Source: an uncultured Lachnospiraceae bacterium
Lineage (GTDB): Bacteria; Bacillota; Clostridia; Lachnospirales; Lachnospiraceae
DNA length: 64,000 nt
Assembly (NCBI GenBank): GCA_910577785.1
Contig: CAJTNT010000001.1
Coordinates: 91,339 to 155,338, forward strand
Direction: 5' to 3'
Both the position numbers and the translations under genes were made by a program. The notes under the pieces were generated by a model, which was not told the DNA's origin, did not search any database, and saw nothing but the letters and a program-made list of their open reading frames with translations. Numbering within the stretch: position 1 is the stretch's first letter; the number at the start of each line of letters is the position of its first letter. This document shows positions 16,837 to 25,328 of this stretch, piece after piece.

Positions 16837-16938
16837 ATGGCGGGCGATTTTATGGACTGCTGTTTTACAGGCATGTGAACATGCTTTATGGCGGGCGATT
16901 TTATGGGCTGCTGTTTTACAGGCATGTGAACATGCTTT
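16837..16938. repeat. Two near-identical 51-bp tandem repeats
   Basis: 16837-16887 and 16888-16938 are adjacent copies differing at one base (GGACTG versus GGGCTG). Each ends in GCATG-TGAA-CATGC, a small hairpin. They are intergenic. Confidence 0.92.
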
Positions 16939-16984
16939 GGCGCATACGGACACAAAATTTGCTGAAAATCCAAAAGCAGCAATC

Positions 16985-17046
16985 AAAAACCCCGCTGCAA
17001 GCAACGGGGTATCAAGCTTGCTGCGCTGCAGAGCAGCGGGGTTTTT
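16985..17046. terminator. Perfect 14-bp hairpin, possible bidirectional terminator
   Basis: AAAAACCCCGCTGC at 16985-16998 and its exact complement at 17033-17046, each flanked by its own A/T run, enclose a 34-nt loop that itself contains GCTGC and CGGGG segments. The symmetry allows termination on either strand. Confidence 0.7.
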
Positions 17047-17063
17047 GACCCTCGCGGCATTCG

Positions 17064-17113
17064 TCAAATATCCATGCAAACATGGCTATTTTCCTCATTG
17101 CTCGCGGGAATAA
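17064..17113. repeat. 50-bp dispersed intergenic repeat, copy 2
   Basis: Matches 7781-7830 in the same orientation at 48 of 50 positions; differences are only in the hairpin loop (CAAA here, TAAG there). Confidence 0.85.
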
Positions 17114-17168
17114 AAGAAACAATAGCGCCAGGAATCTGCTTTTGAGAATCCTGGCTCAGTTTTTTGAT

Positions 17169-17348
17169 TTATGTGTTTTGTTTTGCTTTTCGTTGGTTTA
17201 TTTCTTCGAAAGAAAGGCCTGAACGATTCGCTATTTCTTCAAAGGCGTATTTCCTGACAGATGATATACGGAGTGCGGCTTCTCTCATACCTTCTTTGAT
17301 TCTTTTTTTCAAGGATTCCTTTCTCATGTCTTCCAGAATGCGGCACAT
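17169..17348 (-). CDS. Small charged helical protein, possible remnant of an Rpn-type transposase tail
   Basis: A 59-residue frame beginning MCRILEDMRKESLKKRIKEG and ending SGLSFEEINQRKAKQNT. The pattern of a basic helix followed by an A-x2-SGLSxEEI motif resembles the C-terminal tail of Rpn/PD-(D/E)XK transposase-like proteins. The frame is open upstream to 17501 within the end of the large surface-protein gene, so this may be a truncated gene rather than a functional one. Its coding status is uncertain. Confidence 0.4.
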   Translation of the reverse strand: MCRILEDMRKESLKKRIKEGMREAALRISSVRKYAFEEIANRSGLSFEEINQRKAKQNT

Positions 17349-17410
17349 TTCACTTGCTCCTTTACATCCATACCGTTTTTCAAAAATTCTCTCAGCAAAG
17401 TTACATGAGC

Positions 17411-20400
17411 CTATTCCCTGCACCCCGAAAACGCTTCCAAAAATCCCTGGTTCGCTCCCTGCCCAGCTTTCCAGCTCCCGGGGCCGCCTTCTGTCGTCCA
17501 TTCCTGGACGGCAAGGATATCATTACGAGAAAATTTCCAGGTCTCTGCTGGCGTCTGGTTATCCAGAATTCCCTGCAGATAAGCGTAATTATCCTCTTCC
17601 CGCCAGATGGAATGTTCCTCTAGGGTGTCCAGATGCTCTTTGGAGATATAGCGTACATATGACTGCGGCAGCGACTGTATCTCAGCTTCTTCATCCCATA
17701 TGATAAGCATAATTTCTTTATAAGAAGTCTTCTTGTATGCGTCTGTCACCTGGTAGGTAACCTTAAATTCTTTTTTCGCCTCCGTCTGCATCAGCAACGG
17801 CCTTAAGTCGCAATCCTGTAGCATCAGCTTGCCGCTGATGTCCCCATCTTCTTTATCTTCTGCTTTCGCATAGCCCAGCAGCAGTTCTTCTGTAATTTCT
17901 CCCCGGTTCGCTTCTTCTTTCAAGTAATAAAAGATGTCTTTGCTCTGGATTTCGGGATAATAATTGTACCGAATCATGACGGGGATTTCCGCTTCTGCTG
18001 TATTCCCATGGCTATCTTCCACGGCAAAGGTAACTTTAACCACTGCCTTCTCATCTTTCTCTAATTTCAAGAAATAAGTATCCAACCGAAAATCCTCTGG
18101 CACATCCTCTTCATATTTCTTTACATACGCTTTCTGGCTTTTATTTTTAGATTCTGGATAAACAATTTTCCGAATCTGCACCTTGTCATGGAGCGCAGTC
18201 CCTGGCTGCCTGCTGTCTTCCATATCATGGACAGCCAAATGGGCGATTAAATCTTCCTTGCCCACCTCCTCCCCTTCGTAAAATTCCATCTTATTCCCTG
18301 GCTTTTGCACAATGGTCGGAAATGCGTCCCATTCTGCCCTCAAATTGACATATTCTGTTGTGGCCACTTGCGCATGTTCCTGCCGCTGATTTGCGGAAGA
18401 GCCAAAAAAGAAGACTACCTGATAGTTTCCCATAGCCTCTGGAAGTATATTGGAAACGGCTTCTTCCTTTTGGGCAAGCGCATAGAAACATGCCATTCCT
18501 TTCTGTTCTTGGGGATGGAGCAGGATACCTTCCTGCTTCCCCTGCCCTTCCGCGCCCTCCTTTGCAGATCCCAGGCGCCAGCCCTGGAATTGATATCTTA
18601 CCTCACAGGTATATGGGATCCCCTCTTCTGTTTCCTTGGTCTGTGTCTCTGTCCTTACAAAGGGATTATCCCGAAATTGGTACATAGATTCCAGAGGCAC
18701 ATTGCATTCGATAATGCCCTTTCCTTCTGTCGCCCCATTTCCATGATAAACTACGTTCGTTCTCTTATATACATAATAGCGGCATACTGTCTCCGGCGAC
18801 TGGATATCCTCCACATCCGAACATCCGATATAGCGGTACTGGGGATATTCCCCCATTTTCCTCTCCCATTCACTCCCAGAGACGCTTTCCCCTGCCAATT
18901 TCTTCTTCGCCTTGGGCTGTACTCCCAGCCTTAGCAGCGTACGGAACCTCCCTCCCTGGAAATAAATTTCCCTGTTTGATAGCTTTTTGCCATTCTTTAT
19001 CACTGTCAGCTGATATGCTGTTCCTTCTGCCGGAGAAAACATCAGGACAGATTTATCAGCGCTGCCAGACGACCCGGAAGCGGAGGCGCCCTTTTCGGCC
19101 GAGACAAATGTCCCTATTCTCGTCCCCTTGGGCTTTCCTTCAAACAATACGGTAAATCCGCTTTGCCCCATCTGCACCGTGGTACGCTTTGATTCCTCCT
19201 CATAAGCTACCATTACTTCCAGCCCTTCCCTGCTCTCGTCCTCTGGCTTTTCCATATCACAGGGAAGATCTACATAATCCTGGCAGGTTACCAGATATTT
19301 ATAATGTGCATACCAGACGCTGTTTTCGGTACGCTTATAATTGGCAATGCCTTTTTTGGTCATTTTTCCTTCCTGGTTAATCATTTTCTCACCTTCGCTT
19401 GGAGCGTCATAATAACCGATAAAGACATAGCCTTCTTTCTCTGGAATGGTAATCGTCCCGCCTTCCTGCTTATTCTTCAAAAGCTTGGTGCCTGCTGCAT
19501 CCAGATACCAGCCCTTTTCGTATAGCTGGTAAATCTGTTTTGTGCCTGCCGTTTTGGGGGATTTAAGCTGGTTTTTCAATGTGGCCTTGTAAACCTTGGG
19601 CTTCCACTGAGCATAGAGCGTAACCACCTGCCCGTCTTTTCGGGCTAGGTTCCGCATCCCCTTCTGGCCATCCTTATATTGCGTTCCCGAGCCATCTGCT
19701 TTGGCAGTCCATCCGGCAAAGGTATAGCCTTCACGCTTAAATTTATTCCTGCGCAAAGCAAACTCCTCATCATACACTGCATTGGTATCCTGCATATTGC
19801 CCTTTCCTCCATTGGGGGCATATTTTACCACATATCGGTTGGGCTTAAGGCATAGTCCAAAGATGGCATGATGGAAGCTATGGGTGGCTCCAAAGTTTGT
19901 CATCCCCGTATTATTGGTATCTGTGGCAAATTTAAAATACCCATCCCCTGTCCAGGGCTTCTCATCCTTGTCCAAGGCCTCATCCTTGCGTTGGATCTGC
20001 ATATTTTCAGGCTCAATGTCAAAGCGATCCACATTCTGAGGGACGCTTTCATCCAATACCATCTGATACCCCGGATAGTCATAAAGCAGCTTTCCGCACA
20101 GTTTAAAATAAAAACCATTTGTATTTTCCGGGATTCCCGGCACTTTCCTTAAGACTGGATCCGCCCCATTCCCATCCTGCCTGGTTTGTTCCCAGGAGGT
20201 TCCCTGTTCCAGCTTTAGGGCATAGGGATCCTTTTTGGCCAGCTCCTTATTGGTCCAGCTCCAATTCGCAATATTGGCAATCCCACCCTTTTTTTCCTTC
20301 AGGTAAAGCAGCTTCCATGTAATCTTCTGGCTTTGGAAAGAAGATACGGTCGGCAGGCTCATTTCTATCTTATACCAGGTTCCCTTTTCTATCTCCACTT

Positions 20401-21658
20401 CTTTTTTGCGTACAAATAGGTAGAAATATCCTTCCCTGCTTACACAGTCGTCCCGTGTTTCATAATACTCTTCCCTTGTATTGTATAGCTCTGGCTCTGA
20501 TATTTCCCCGCTCCTCCATTCCACATCTTCTCTCATCTCAGAAAACAGCAGTTGCTGCCATCGCTCCAAAAAATATGCCCGATACTCTGACTCGCCTGTC
20601 TCTTCTGTTTTCCATGCTTCCGCTGCCTCTGGCGAAACCCCTTCCGATAAAAGATCTGGCACAACCCCCATCCCTTTTTCCCTCAGCTTTTCATAAGCCG
20701 TCTTTATCGCCGCCAACGTGCTATACTGCAAAATATAGGACTCTCCATACGCCAAAACCTCTTCTGCCCCATAAGGCTCAAAATCCTCTTCCGCTTCCAC
20801 AAATAGCCTTCCTGTACAAAAGATTGCATCCCCTGCTTCTGCCACTTCCAAAAATTCCCACTTTTCCTGCATACGGGAAAAACTCTCCCTCCATTCCTTT
20901 AACTTTCTTTCTCCTTCCTCCCTATCTCCTGCTATTTCCCCTTTTGCTTCTCCCGTACTTTCTGTCTCATCATTACATTCTGCCCCTTTCCCGCTTTTCT
21001 CCTTTGTATTTCCTGTGCTTTCTGCTCCCTCACTGTATTCTATGCTCTTATCACTACCCGCTTTTTTCTTTTCTGCATCTTTTATTCCCCCGCCGTGTTC
21101 TGTTCTTTTATTGCCTCCCTCTTTTTCCCTTCCCTTGCCTTCTATTCCCTCACTGCCTTCTATTCTCTTTTCACTTTCTTCTGCTTTTTCCGCGCCTTCT
21201 ACTCCCTCGCTGCCTTCTGTTCTCTTATCGCTTCTCTCCTTTCCCCTTTCCGCGCCTTCTATTCCCTCGCTTTGCCCTGTTCCCTTTTCGCTTTCCTCTC
21301 TCCTGCTATCTATGCCTTCTGTCTGTTCCCTGTTTCCTTCTTTCGTTTTTTCTGTGCATTCAACTCTTTCTATTCCTTGATCGCTTCTCTCTTTTATCTT
21401 CCCTGTACTTTCTGTCCTCCCACTGCTTTTCTCTTTTGTTTTTTCTATACTTTGTGTTCCTCCCCTGATTTTCTCCTTTGTTTTTTCTGCGTTTTTGGAA
21501 TTCTTTTCACTTCCTTTTTTCGCTTCCTCATTTTCCTTCCTATCTGCCCTTTCTAATTCTTTTATACACAGGCTCTCCGAAACAGGTAAAAAAGCCCCCT
21601 GCATATTACCTACTGCCAGCTGCATTGACAGCACGACGCAAACCATATATTTCAGCAT
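17411..21658 (-). CDS. Large secreted protein with KE-rich spacer and InlB-like repeats
   Basis: A 1,415-residue predicted exported protein. Residues 1-20 form a signal-like hydrophobic segment. Residues about 38-260 are a low-complexity Lys/Glu/Gly/Ser stretch of degenerate repeats (EGSEGxEGxE and KTKEK units), probably an extended spacer. Residues about 605-690 are an InlB B-repeat-like domain (YAPNGGKGNMQ, FKREGYTFAGWT, VTLYAQW), and 690-805 a diverged second one. A region near 1150-1330 has DUF5011/Ig-like signs (DSHGNTAEAEIPV, DKEDGDISGKL). No LPXTG motif or C-terminal membrane segment is present. It ends the Tad-like gene cluster, so a role as a pilus-associated adhesin is plausible but inferred. 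GAAGGAGG precedes the start. Confidence 0.8.
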   Translation of the reverse strand: MLKYMVCVVLSMQLAVGNMQGAFLPVSESLCIKELERADRKENEEAKKGSEKNSKNAEKTKEKIRGGTQSIEKTKEKSSGRTESTGKIKERSDQGIERVECTEKTKEGNREQTEGIDSRREESEKGTGQSEGIEGAERGKERSDKRTEGSEGVEGAEKAEESEKRIEGSEGIEGKGREKEGGNKRTEHGGGIKDAEKKKAGSDKSIEYSEGAESTGNTKEKSGKGAECNDETESTGEAKGEIAGDREEGERKLKEWRESFSRMQEKWEFLEVAEAGDAIFCTGRLFVEAEEDFEPYGAEEVLAYGESYILQYSTLAAIKTAYEKLREKGMGVVPDLLSEGVSPEAAEAWKTEETGESEYRAYFLERWQQLLFSEMREDVEWRSGEISEPELYNTREEYYETRDDCVSREGYFYLFVRKKEVEIEKGTWYKIEMSLPTVSSFQSQKITWKLLYLKEKKGGIANIANWSWTNKELAKKDPYALKLEQGTSWEQTRQDGNGADPVLRKVPGIPENTNGFYFKLCGKLLYDYPGYQMVLDESVPQNVDRFDIEPENMQIQRKDEALDKDEKPWTGDGYFKFATDTNNTGMTNFGATHSFHHAIFGLCLKPNRYVVKYAPNGGKGNMQDTNAVYDEEFALRRNKFKREGYTFAGWTAKADGSGTQYKDGQKGMRNLARKDGQVVTLYAQWKPKVYKATLKNQLKSPKTAGTKQIYQLYEKGWYLDAAGTKLLKNKQEGGTITIPEKEGYVFIGYYDAPSEGEKMINQEGKMTKKGIANYKRTENSVWYAHYKYLVTCQDYVDLPCDMEKPEDESREGLEVMVAYEEESKRTTVQMGQSGFTVLFEGKPKGTRIGTFVSAEKGASASGSSGSADKSVLMFSPAEGTAYQLTVIKNGKKLSNREIYFQGGRFRTLLRLGVQPKAKKKLAGESVSGSEWERKMGEYPQYRYIGCSDVEDIQSPETVCRYYVYKRTNVVYHGNGATEGKGIIECNVPLESMYQFRDNPFVRTETQTKETEEGIPYTCEVRYQFQGWRLGSAKEGAEGQGKQEGILLHPQEQKGMACFYALAQKEEAVSNILPEAMGNYQVVFFFGSSANQRQEHAQVATTEYVNLRAEWDAFPTIVQKPGNKMEFYEGEEVGKEDLIAHLAVHDMEDSRQPGTALHDKVQIRKIVYPESKNKSQKAYVKKYEEDVPEDFRLDTYFLKLEKDEKAVVKVTFAVEDSHGNTAEAEIPVMIRYNYYPEIQSKDIFYYLKEEANRGEITEELLLGYAKAEDKEDGDISGKLMLQDCDLRPLLMQTEAKKEFKVTYQVTDAYKKTSYKEIMLIIWDEEAEIQSLPQSYVRYISKEHLDTLEEHSIWREEDNYAYLQGILDNQTPAETWKFSRNDILAVQEWTTEGGPGSWKAGQGANQGFLEAFSGCRE

Positions 21659-21795
21659 CTGCTCCCTCCTTCTATGCCAATCCCATATACAAGCCTATAC
21701 TTCCTCCATGTCTTTTCATCCATTACCCACACACAACTCATTCCCTGCCGCATCACTGCATCTATGTTCTACAATACGTATAAGTCCTCCACATC

Positions 21796-22389
21796 CTACC
21801 CTTTAAAAACCGCCTCAAACACAAGATCTTCTTCTGCCCTCAAATCTTCCGGCTTACATTCCTCCCCTTCTCCCTGGCGCACCCAATGGGAAAATTGCTT
21901 CCTTCCCTGGTTAGGGCTCTCTGGCGCTGCCACGGTTCCTCCCTGGCAGACAGTATACTGATGGTAAACTTCTCCATCTACCAAAAAAGTCACTGTCACA
22001 TATGGCTTTCTCTCAGCATATGTCTCAAGAATGACAGCTTTCCTGCATGTGACCTCCTCCGGCTTCCCTAAAATATTGCGGTAATTTTCCCGAACTTCCA
22101 CATCCAATACGCCTTTCTCAACATTGGCTGTCAGAATATTAACCTGCAGATCGGAATCTGACTCCATCTGCAGCAATAATATTCGGTTAAACTCTGCAAT
22201 CAGCTCTTCCCTGCTCCCTATCGCATATCCTTTGGAGGATTGCACCTGCCCCAAAGCCTGTTCCACAGCTGCGTTCAAAGCCGTCTCTACCTCGTTCCTG
22301 CGCACATTGCGCCCGCTAAATACCATCACAGCCGCAATAACCAATACAGCGACTGCTGACAGCGATATCCCATAAATCGTATACTTCAT
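21796..22389 (-). CDS. Single-pass membrane protein with InlB-like C-terminal segment
   Basis: A 197-residue protein with one N-terminal helix (residues 5-25, ISLSAVAVLVIAAVMVF) and an extracellular remainder. The middle part (EVETALNAAVEQAL, LQVNILTANVEKGVLDVEV) resembles TadE/TadG-type pseudopilin-like proteins. The last 60 residues (VTVTFLVDGEVYHQYTV, FSHWVRQ, DLVFEAVF) resemble one InlB-like repeat. Its ATG overlaps the stop of the preceding gene (ATGA). The shared InlB-like module links it to the large secreted protein downstream. Confidence 0.65.
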   Translation of the reverse strand: MKYTIYGISLSAVAVLVIAAVMVFSGRNVRRNEVETALNAAVEQALGQVQSSKGYAIGSREELIAEFNRILLLQMESDSDLQVNILTANVEKGVLDVEVRENYRNILGKPEEVTCRKAVILETYAERKPYVTVTFLVDGEVYHQYTVCQGGTVAAPESPNQGRKQFSHWVRQGEGEECKPEDLRAEEDLVFEAVFKG

Positions 22390-22853
22390 ATGTTCCCCTC
22401 CACCAACAAGCCGAACCTTCCTATGGCTGTCCTCCGCTCCCCATCCATAGCCCGCAGCTCTAGCAGGTAAATCCCTGATTCCATACCTGCAAGCCTCTTT
22501 CCTTCTCGCTGGTAATGCTCCATCCTGCTATTTTTTCCCTCATCCCAAATCCCTACCAGTTCTATTTCTACTGGATTTCCCTCCGCATCCGTCCCCTCAA
22601 ACATATCCGCAATGGGAATCGCCTCCCCCTGCTTCTGCCTCCAGGAACCTTTACGCACAATTTCCGGCGCTTCCCTCCCGCATACGGCCTTTGTGCTGGC
22701 AAAATCCTGGTATTTTTCATATTCCCTGTGCGGAGTATCCATCTTATTTCCCAGTTCCCGAAGCAGCCAGCCCTTTGCCACAAATGCTGTTAAGGAAACC
22801 ATTACGATTCCTGCCAGCACGATCTTTCCTATTTCCCTATATGCATGCTTCAT
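22386..22853 (-). CDS. Single-pass membrane protein of the Tad-like cluster
   Basis: A 155-residue protein with an N-terminal anchor at about residues 9-28 (IVLAGIVMVSLTAFVAKGW) and a polar extracellular domain. I do not recognise a family. GAGGGAGATGGG precedes the start, and the 3' end overlaps the next gene by 4 bp, so the two are translated together. Position between the tiny pilin-like genes and the secreted protein suggests a minor pseudopilin or assembly role; this is inference. Confidence 0.65.
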   Translation of the reverse strand: MKHAYREIGKIVLAGIVMVSLTAFVAKGWLLRELGNKMDTPHREYEKYQDFASTKAVCGREAPEIVRKGSWRQKQGEAIPIADMFEGTDAEGNPVEIELVGIWDEGKNSRMEHYQREGKRLAGMESGIYLLELRAMDGERRTAIGRFGLLVEGNI

Positions 22854-22963
22854 CCCATCTCCCTCTACAACAATTCAGAGCCTTCTTGGTAACATTTTCT
22901 AACATATTCCTAATTGCTGCCTTCTGACATATTCCTGATACGTATTTCCCAGATTTTTATCTT

Positions 22964-23107
22964 TTAACATATTCCCTGGGCAAAATGGAACACCAGCTGA
23001 TAAAGCCCTGCTCCCCCGAAGGCAAACTCAAACGCCATCCCCAAAATCAAAGCCACTGCCATTCCGCCCGCCACTACGCCTGCATACTCTTCCATAATTT
23101 CTTTCAT
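22964..23107 (-). CDS. Tiny Flp-pilin-like membrane protein (47 residues)
   Basis: Begins MKEIMEEYAGVVAGGMAVA and continues as one hydrophobic helix, then a short amphipathic tail rich in Phe and Gly. It shares M-K-x3-E-E-[YF]-x-G with the proteins at 23231-23338 and 26776-26940. Flp-type pilins have a Glu-Tyr pair at the start of the mature hydrophobic helix, normally after a cleaved leader; here the Met sits where the leader would be. GGGAAGGG lies upstream. Calling it a structural pilin is inferred from the motif and from the neighbouring ATPase and platform genes. Confidence 0.7.
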   Translation of the reverse strand: MKEIMEEYAGVVAGGMAVALILGMAFEFAFGGAGLYQLVFHFAQGIC

Positions 23108-23230
23108 CTGCCCTTCCCATCCTTTCTCTTACCTGCCCTTCCCCCTTTTCCTGGCATATCTGGCATCCCCTCAATTTCTCCTGAAACCATGCGATGAAAC
23201 CCGCCTTTTCCTGGCATACCCAGCACATCT

Positions 23231-23338
23231 CTAAATCCCTGCTGCCAGGCACAGAATCAGGCAGAAAATACCTATCATCCCGCCCCCTGCAACGGCATAT
23301 GCCAACGCCCCGCCAAACTCTTCTATCACAATTTTCAT
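23231..23338 (-). CDS. Tiny Flp-pilin-like membrane protein (35 residues)
   Basis: A complete 35-codon gene with a strong AAGGAGG about 11 nt upstream. The product starts MKIVIEEFGGALAYAVAGGG and is almost entirely one membrane helix. It has the same M-K-x3-E-E-[YF]-x-G start as its two paralogues in the cluster. It lies 15 bp downstream of the TadE-like gene. At this size it can only be a structural or accessory membrane peptide. Confidence 0.72.
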   Translation of the reverse strand: MKIVIEEFGGALAYAVAGGGMIGIFCLILCLAAGI

Positions 23339-23353
23339 GACTTTTTATCCTCC

Positions 23354-23689
23354 TTATCTGGCAAATCCCCTTACTTTGCCTTCTGATACCAGGTTCAATA
23401 TCGGTATCGCGTAGTCAAAGGACAGCACAACCTCCGCCACCTGTTCCTTCCCTTCCGCATCATAAGCCAGGCTTTCCACTTCCAGCCCATATCCTGCTTC
23501 CTGCGCCTGCGCCTTACAGGCATGGATAACAGCTGGGCTAAAATTGCTGCATTCAATCTCTGTCACGACGTCTGCATGGTAATTCCGGGCAGCATTTGCC
23601 TCCATGCCCGCCGCTACGATGCCGATTCCCACCAGACCCATGACCAGCAGGAAAAATATCCCCAAATAAGATTTCATCACCTGTCCCAT
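23354..23689 (-). CDS. TadE-like pseudopilin
   Basis: A 111-residue protein with one N-terminal membrane helix (residues 8-29, LGIFFLLVMGLVGIGIVAAGM) followed by a small extracellular domain (CSNFSPAVIHACKAQAQEAGYGLEVE). Size, topology and gene order after a TadB/C-type platform gene fit the TadE-like minor pilin group. Two Cys residues in the outer domain could form a disulfide. GGAGGG lies 8 nt before the ATG at 23689; an in-frame ATG four codons later is an alternative. Confidence 0.65.
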   Translation of the reverse strand: MGQVMKSYLGIFFLLVMGLVGIGIVAAGMEANAARNYHADVVTEIECSNFSPAVIHACKAQAQEAGYGLEVESLAYDAEGKEQVAEVVLSFDYAIPILNLVSEGKVRGFAR

Positions 23690-23741
23690 TTTCTCATCCC
23701 TCCATGTTCAAGCGAACAAGCCCTTACCATTCATCCTTGTT

Positions 23742-25280
23742 TCAGGATAACTTCAATTGCCCCAGAAAAACCAGCATAAATACCGCCATATTCACCATTG
23801 TCTGAAGGGATACGGTAATCTGCGGCAGGTAAAAGATACTGTTGATCCCTGTAAGGCTTTTCTCATTCAGCAGCTTCTCTGATTTATCCATCATTTTGCT
23901 GTTTCGCTCCACCAATACCTGGATCTGGTACTGGGCGTCCCCGCTCCCTGACTCAGAAATCGCATAGAGCATCTTCATGGCCGAGAGTACCGAAGACAGC
24001 TGAAACCTCTCCAAAAATTCCAGATATGGCTCTATGGCGTCCGGCTTCCGTTTCAGACGGTCAGACATTTTCTGCAGTTCCCCTTTCAGCACCACCGGCG
24101 CATGCCCAATCGTCTTTTCTATGGACACCTGGACATTGTTGCCCTGCAGCAGCAAAGCCATCTCCATCAGCCACATCGGGAAAACGCGGTTGATTTCCCT
24201 TACTACCCGGTCAAATGCCACGCGGTATCCCATTTTGTGCTGGTTCAGCAGCAATACTCCTATACCGGCCATCGCCGCCATCGCAAACCTATGTCCCAGC
24301 ATCCCGATTCCTGCGGCGCCCACGAAAAAGATCCCGCCCATGCACCAGCTTTTCTTCCGTTCTGCCGTTTCCTCATAAGAATCCACCAGCCTGCAATAAT
24401 TCGCAATCTTCTGCGCTTCCCCTCTGTCCTCCCGGGAAATCCAGCTTTTGGCAATCTCCCTGTTGGCTTTACGGAAAATCAGGATATTGAAAAACAGATA
24501 CAGCGCCGTGCTCACCTGGGTCACAGGGTTCTCCACGATACTGTACTGCTCTGGCATGGAACGGTATACGCTATGGAATACCAGCGCCATCACCATAGTG
24601 ACTGCCAGGGAAAAAACGACACGCATCCTGGCCGCCTTCTTATCCTCCTGCAGCAGTATGACATTATCTGCCCAGACTGCCTTATCCTGCAGCAGCAGAT
24701 CTATGGCATTCCCGCAGGCGCCTCCATTGCTTTCCACCGTACACAGATACTCATGGACTGCCGGCAGGCGGCTGCTTCCATATTCCTGCTCAATGATCCC
24801 CAGCGCCTCCCCATACAGATCCCTCTCATACTTGCCCCGTTCAATGTATGTGATTGCCTGCCCAATGACCTGGTGCATCCTGCCCTCTGCAAACAGAGGC
24901 CTGGTATCCTGCAGCGCGCTTAATATCTTCTGGCTCATGCGGAAGGAATACAGGATTTGTTCCATATAATCCGACACGTCCAAAAAACGCTTATGCTCAT
25001 ACATCTGCTTGTAGCCGTCTAAAATTAGAAATGGCAGGCTCCACACACAGGCTGCGGCAAGCAACGCTACAAAATACCACCGCAGGGAAAACAAAGCGCC
25101 GCAGCCTACCGCCCCCGCAACAGCAGCCAAAAGGAACAGGATATACTTCCCCATGGAAAAACTATAGCCAAATCCATCTATCTGCCTCTGTAAATCCCCC
25201 GGATGGAACAGGTAAAACATTCCTCCCGGCTCTTTTTTCTCCTTCTTGCGCCTTCGCTTTGCACTTTTTCTCTTTTCCAT
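23742..25280 (-). CDS. TadB/TadC-type (T2SS-F) inner-membrane platform protein
   Basis: A 512-residue polytopic membrane protein. After a very basic start (KRKSAKRRRKKEKK) come paired membrane helices at about 43-85, then a cytoplasmic four-helix GspF-like domain (FLDVSDYMEQILYSFRMSQK, VEKSNGGACG-like segment), further helices at about 220-270 and 315-345, a second helical domain and a last membrane helix near the C-terminus. Two such repeats in one chain suggest a TadB-TadC-like fusion. It lies directly after the CpaF-type ATPase gene, its expected partner in pilus assembly. Confidence 0.82.
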   Translation of the reverse strand: MEKRKSAKRRRKKEKKEPGGMFYLFHPGDLQRQIDGFGYSFSMGKYILFLLAAVAGAVGCGALFSLRWYFVALLAAACVWSLPFLILDGYKQMYEHKRFLDVSDYMEQILYSFRMSQKILSALQDTRPLFAEGRMHQVIGQAITYIERGKYERDLYGEALGIIEQEYGSSRLPAVHEYLCTVESNGGACGNAIDLLLQDKAVWADNVILLQEDKKAARMRVVFSLAVTMVMALVFHSVYRSMPEQYSIVENPVTQVSTALYLFFNILIFRKANREIAKSWISREDRGEAQKIANYCRLVDSYEETAERKKSWCMGGIFFVGAAGIGMLGHRFAMAAMAGIGVLLLNQHKMGYRVAFDRVVREINRVFPMWLMEMALLLQGNNVQVSIEKTIGHAPVVLKGELQKMSDRLKRKPDAIEPYLEFLERFQLSSVLSAMKMLYAISESGSGDAQYQIQVLVERNSKMMDKSEKLLNEKSLTGINSIFYLPQITVSLQTMVNMAVFMLVFLGQLKLS

Positions 25281-25328
25281 GCCCTCTACGCACTCCCTTC
25301 TTGATCCTCATCCCCTTTTGCACTGCTA

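Noticed and set aside
23104..23217. A 37-codon Gly/Lys-rich frame (MPGKGGFHRMVSGEIEG...) just before the third pilin-like gene
   Set aside because: It ends by overlapping the next start codon, but there is no ribosome binding site, the composition is driven by a 15-bp duplicated GGAAAAGG motif, and no family fits.
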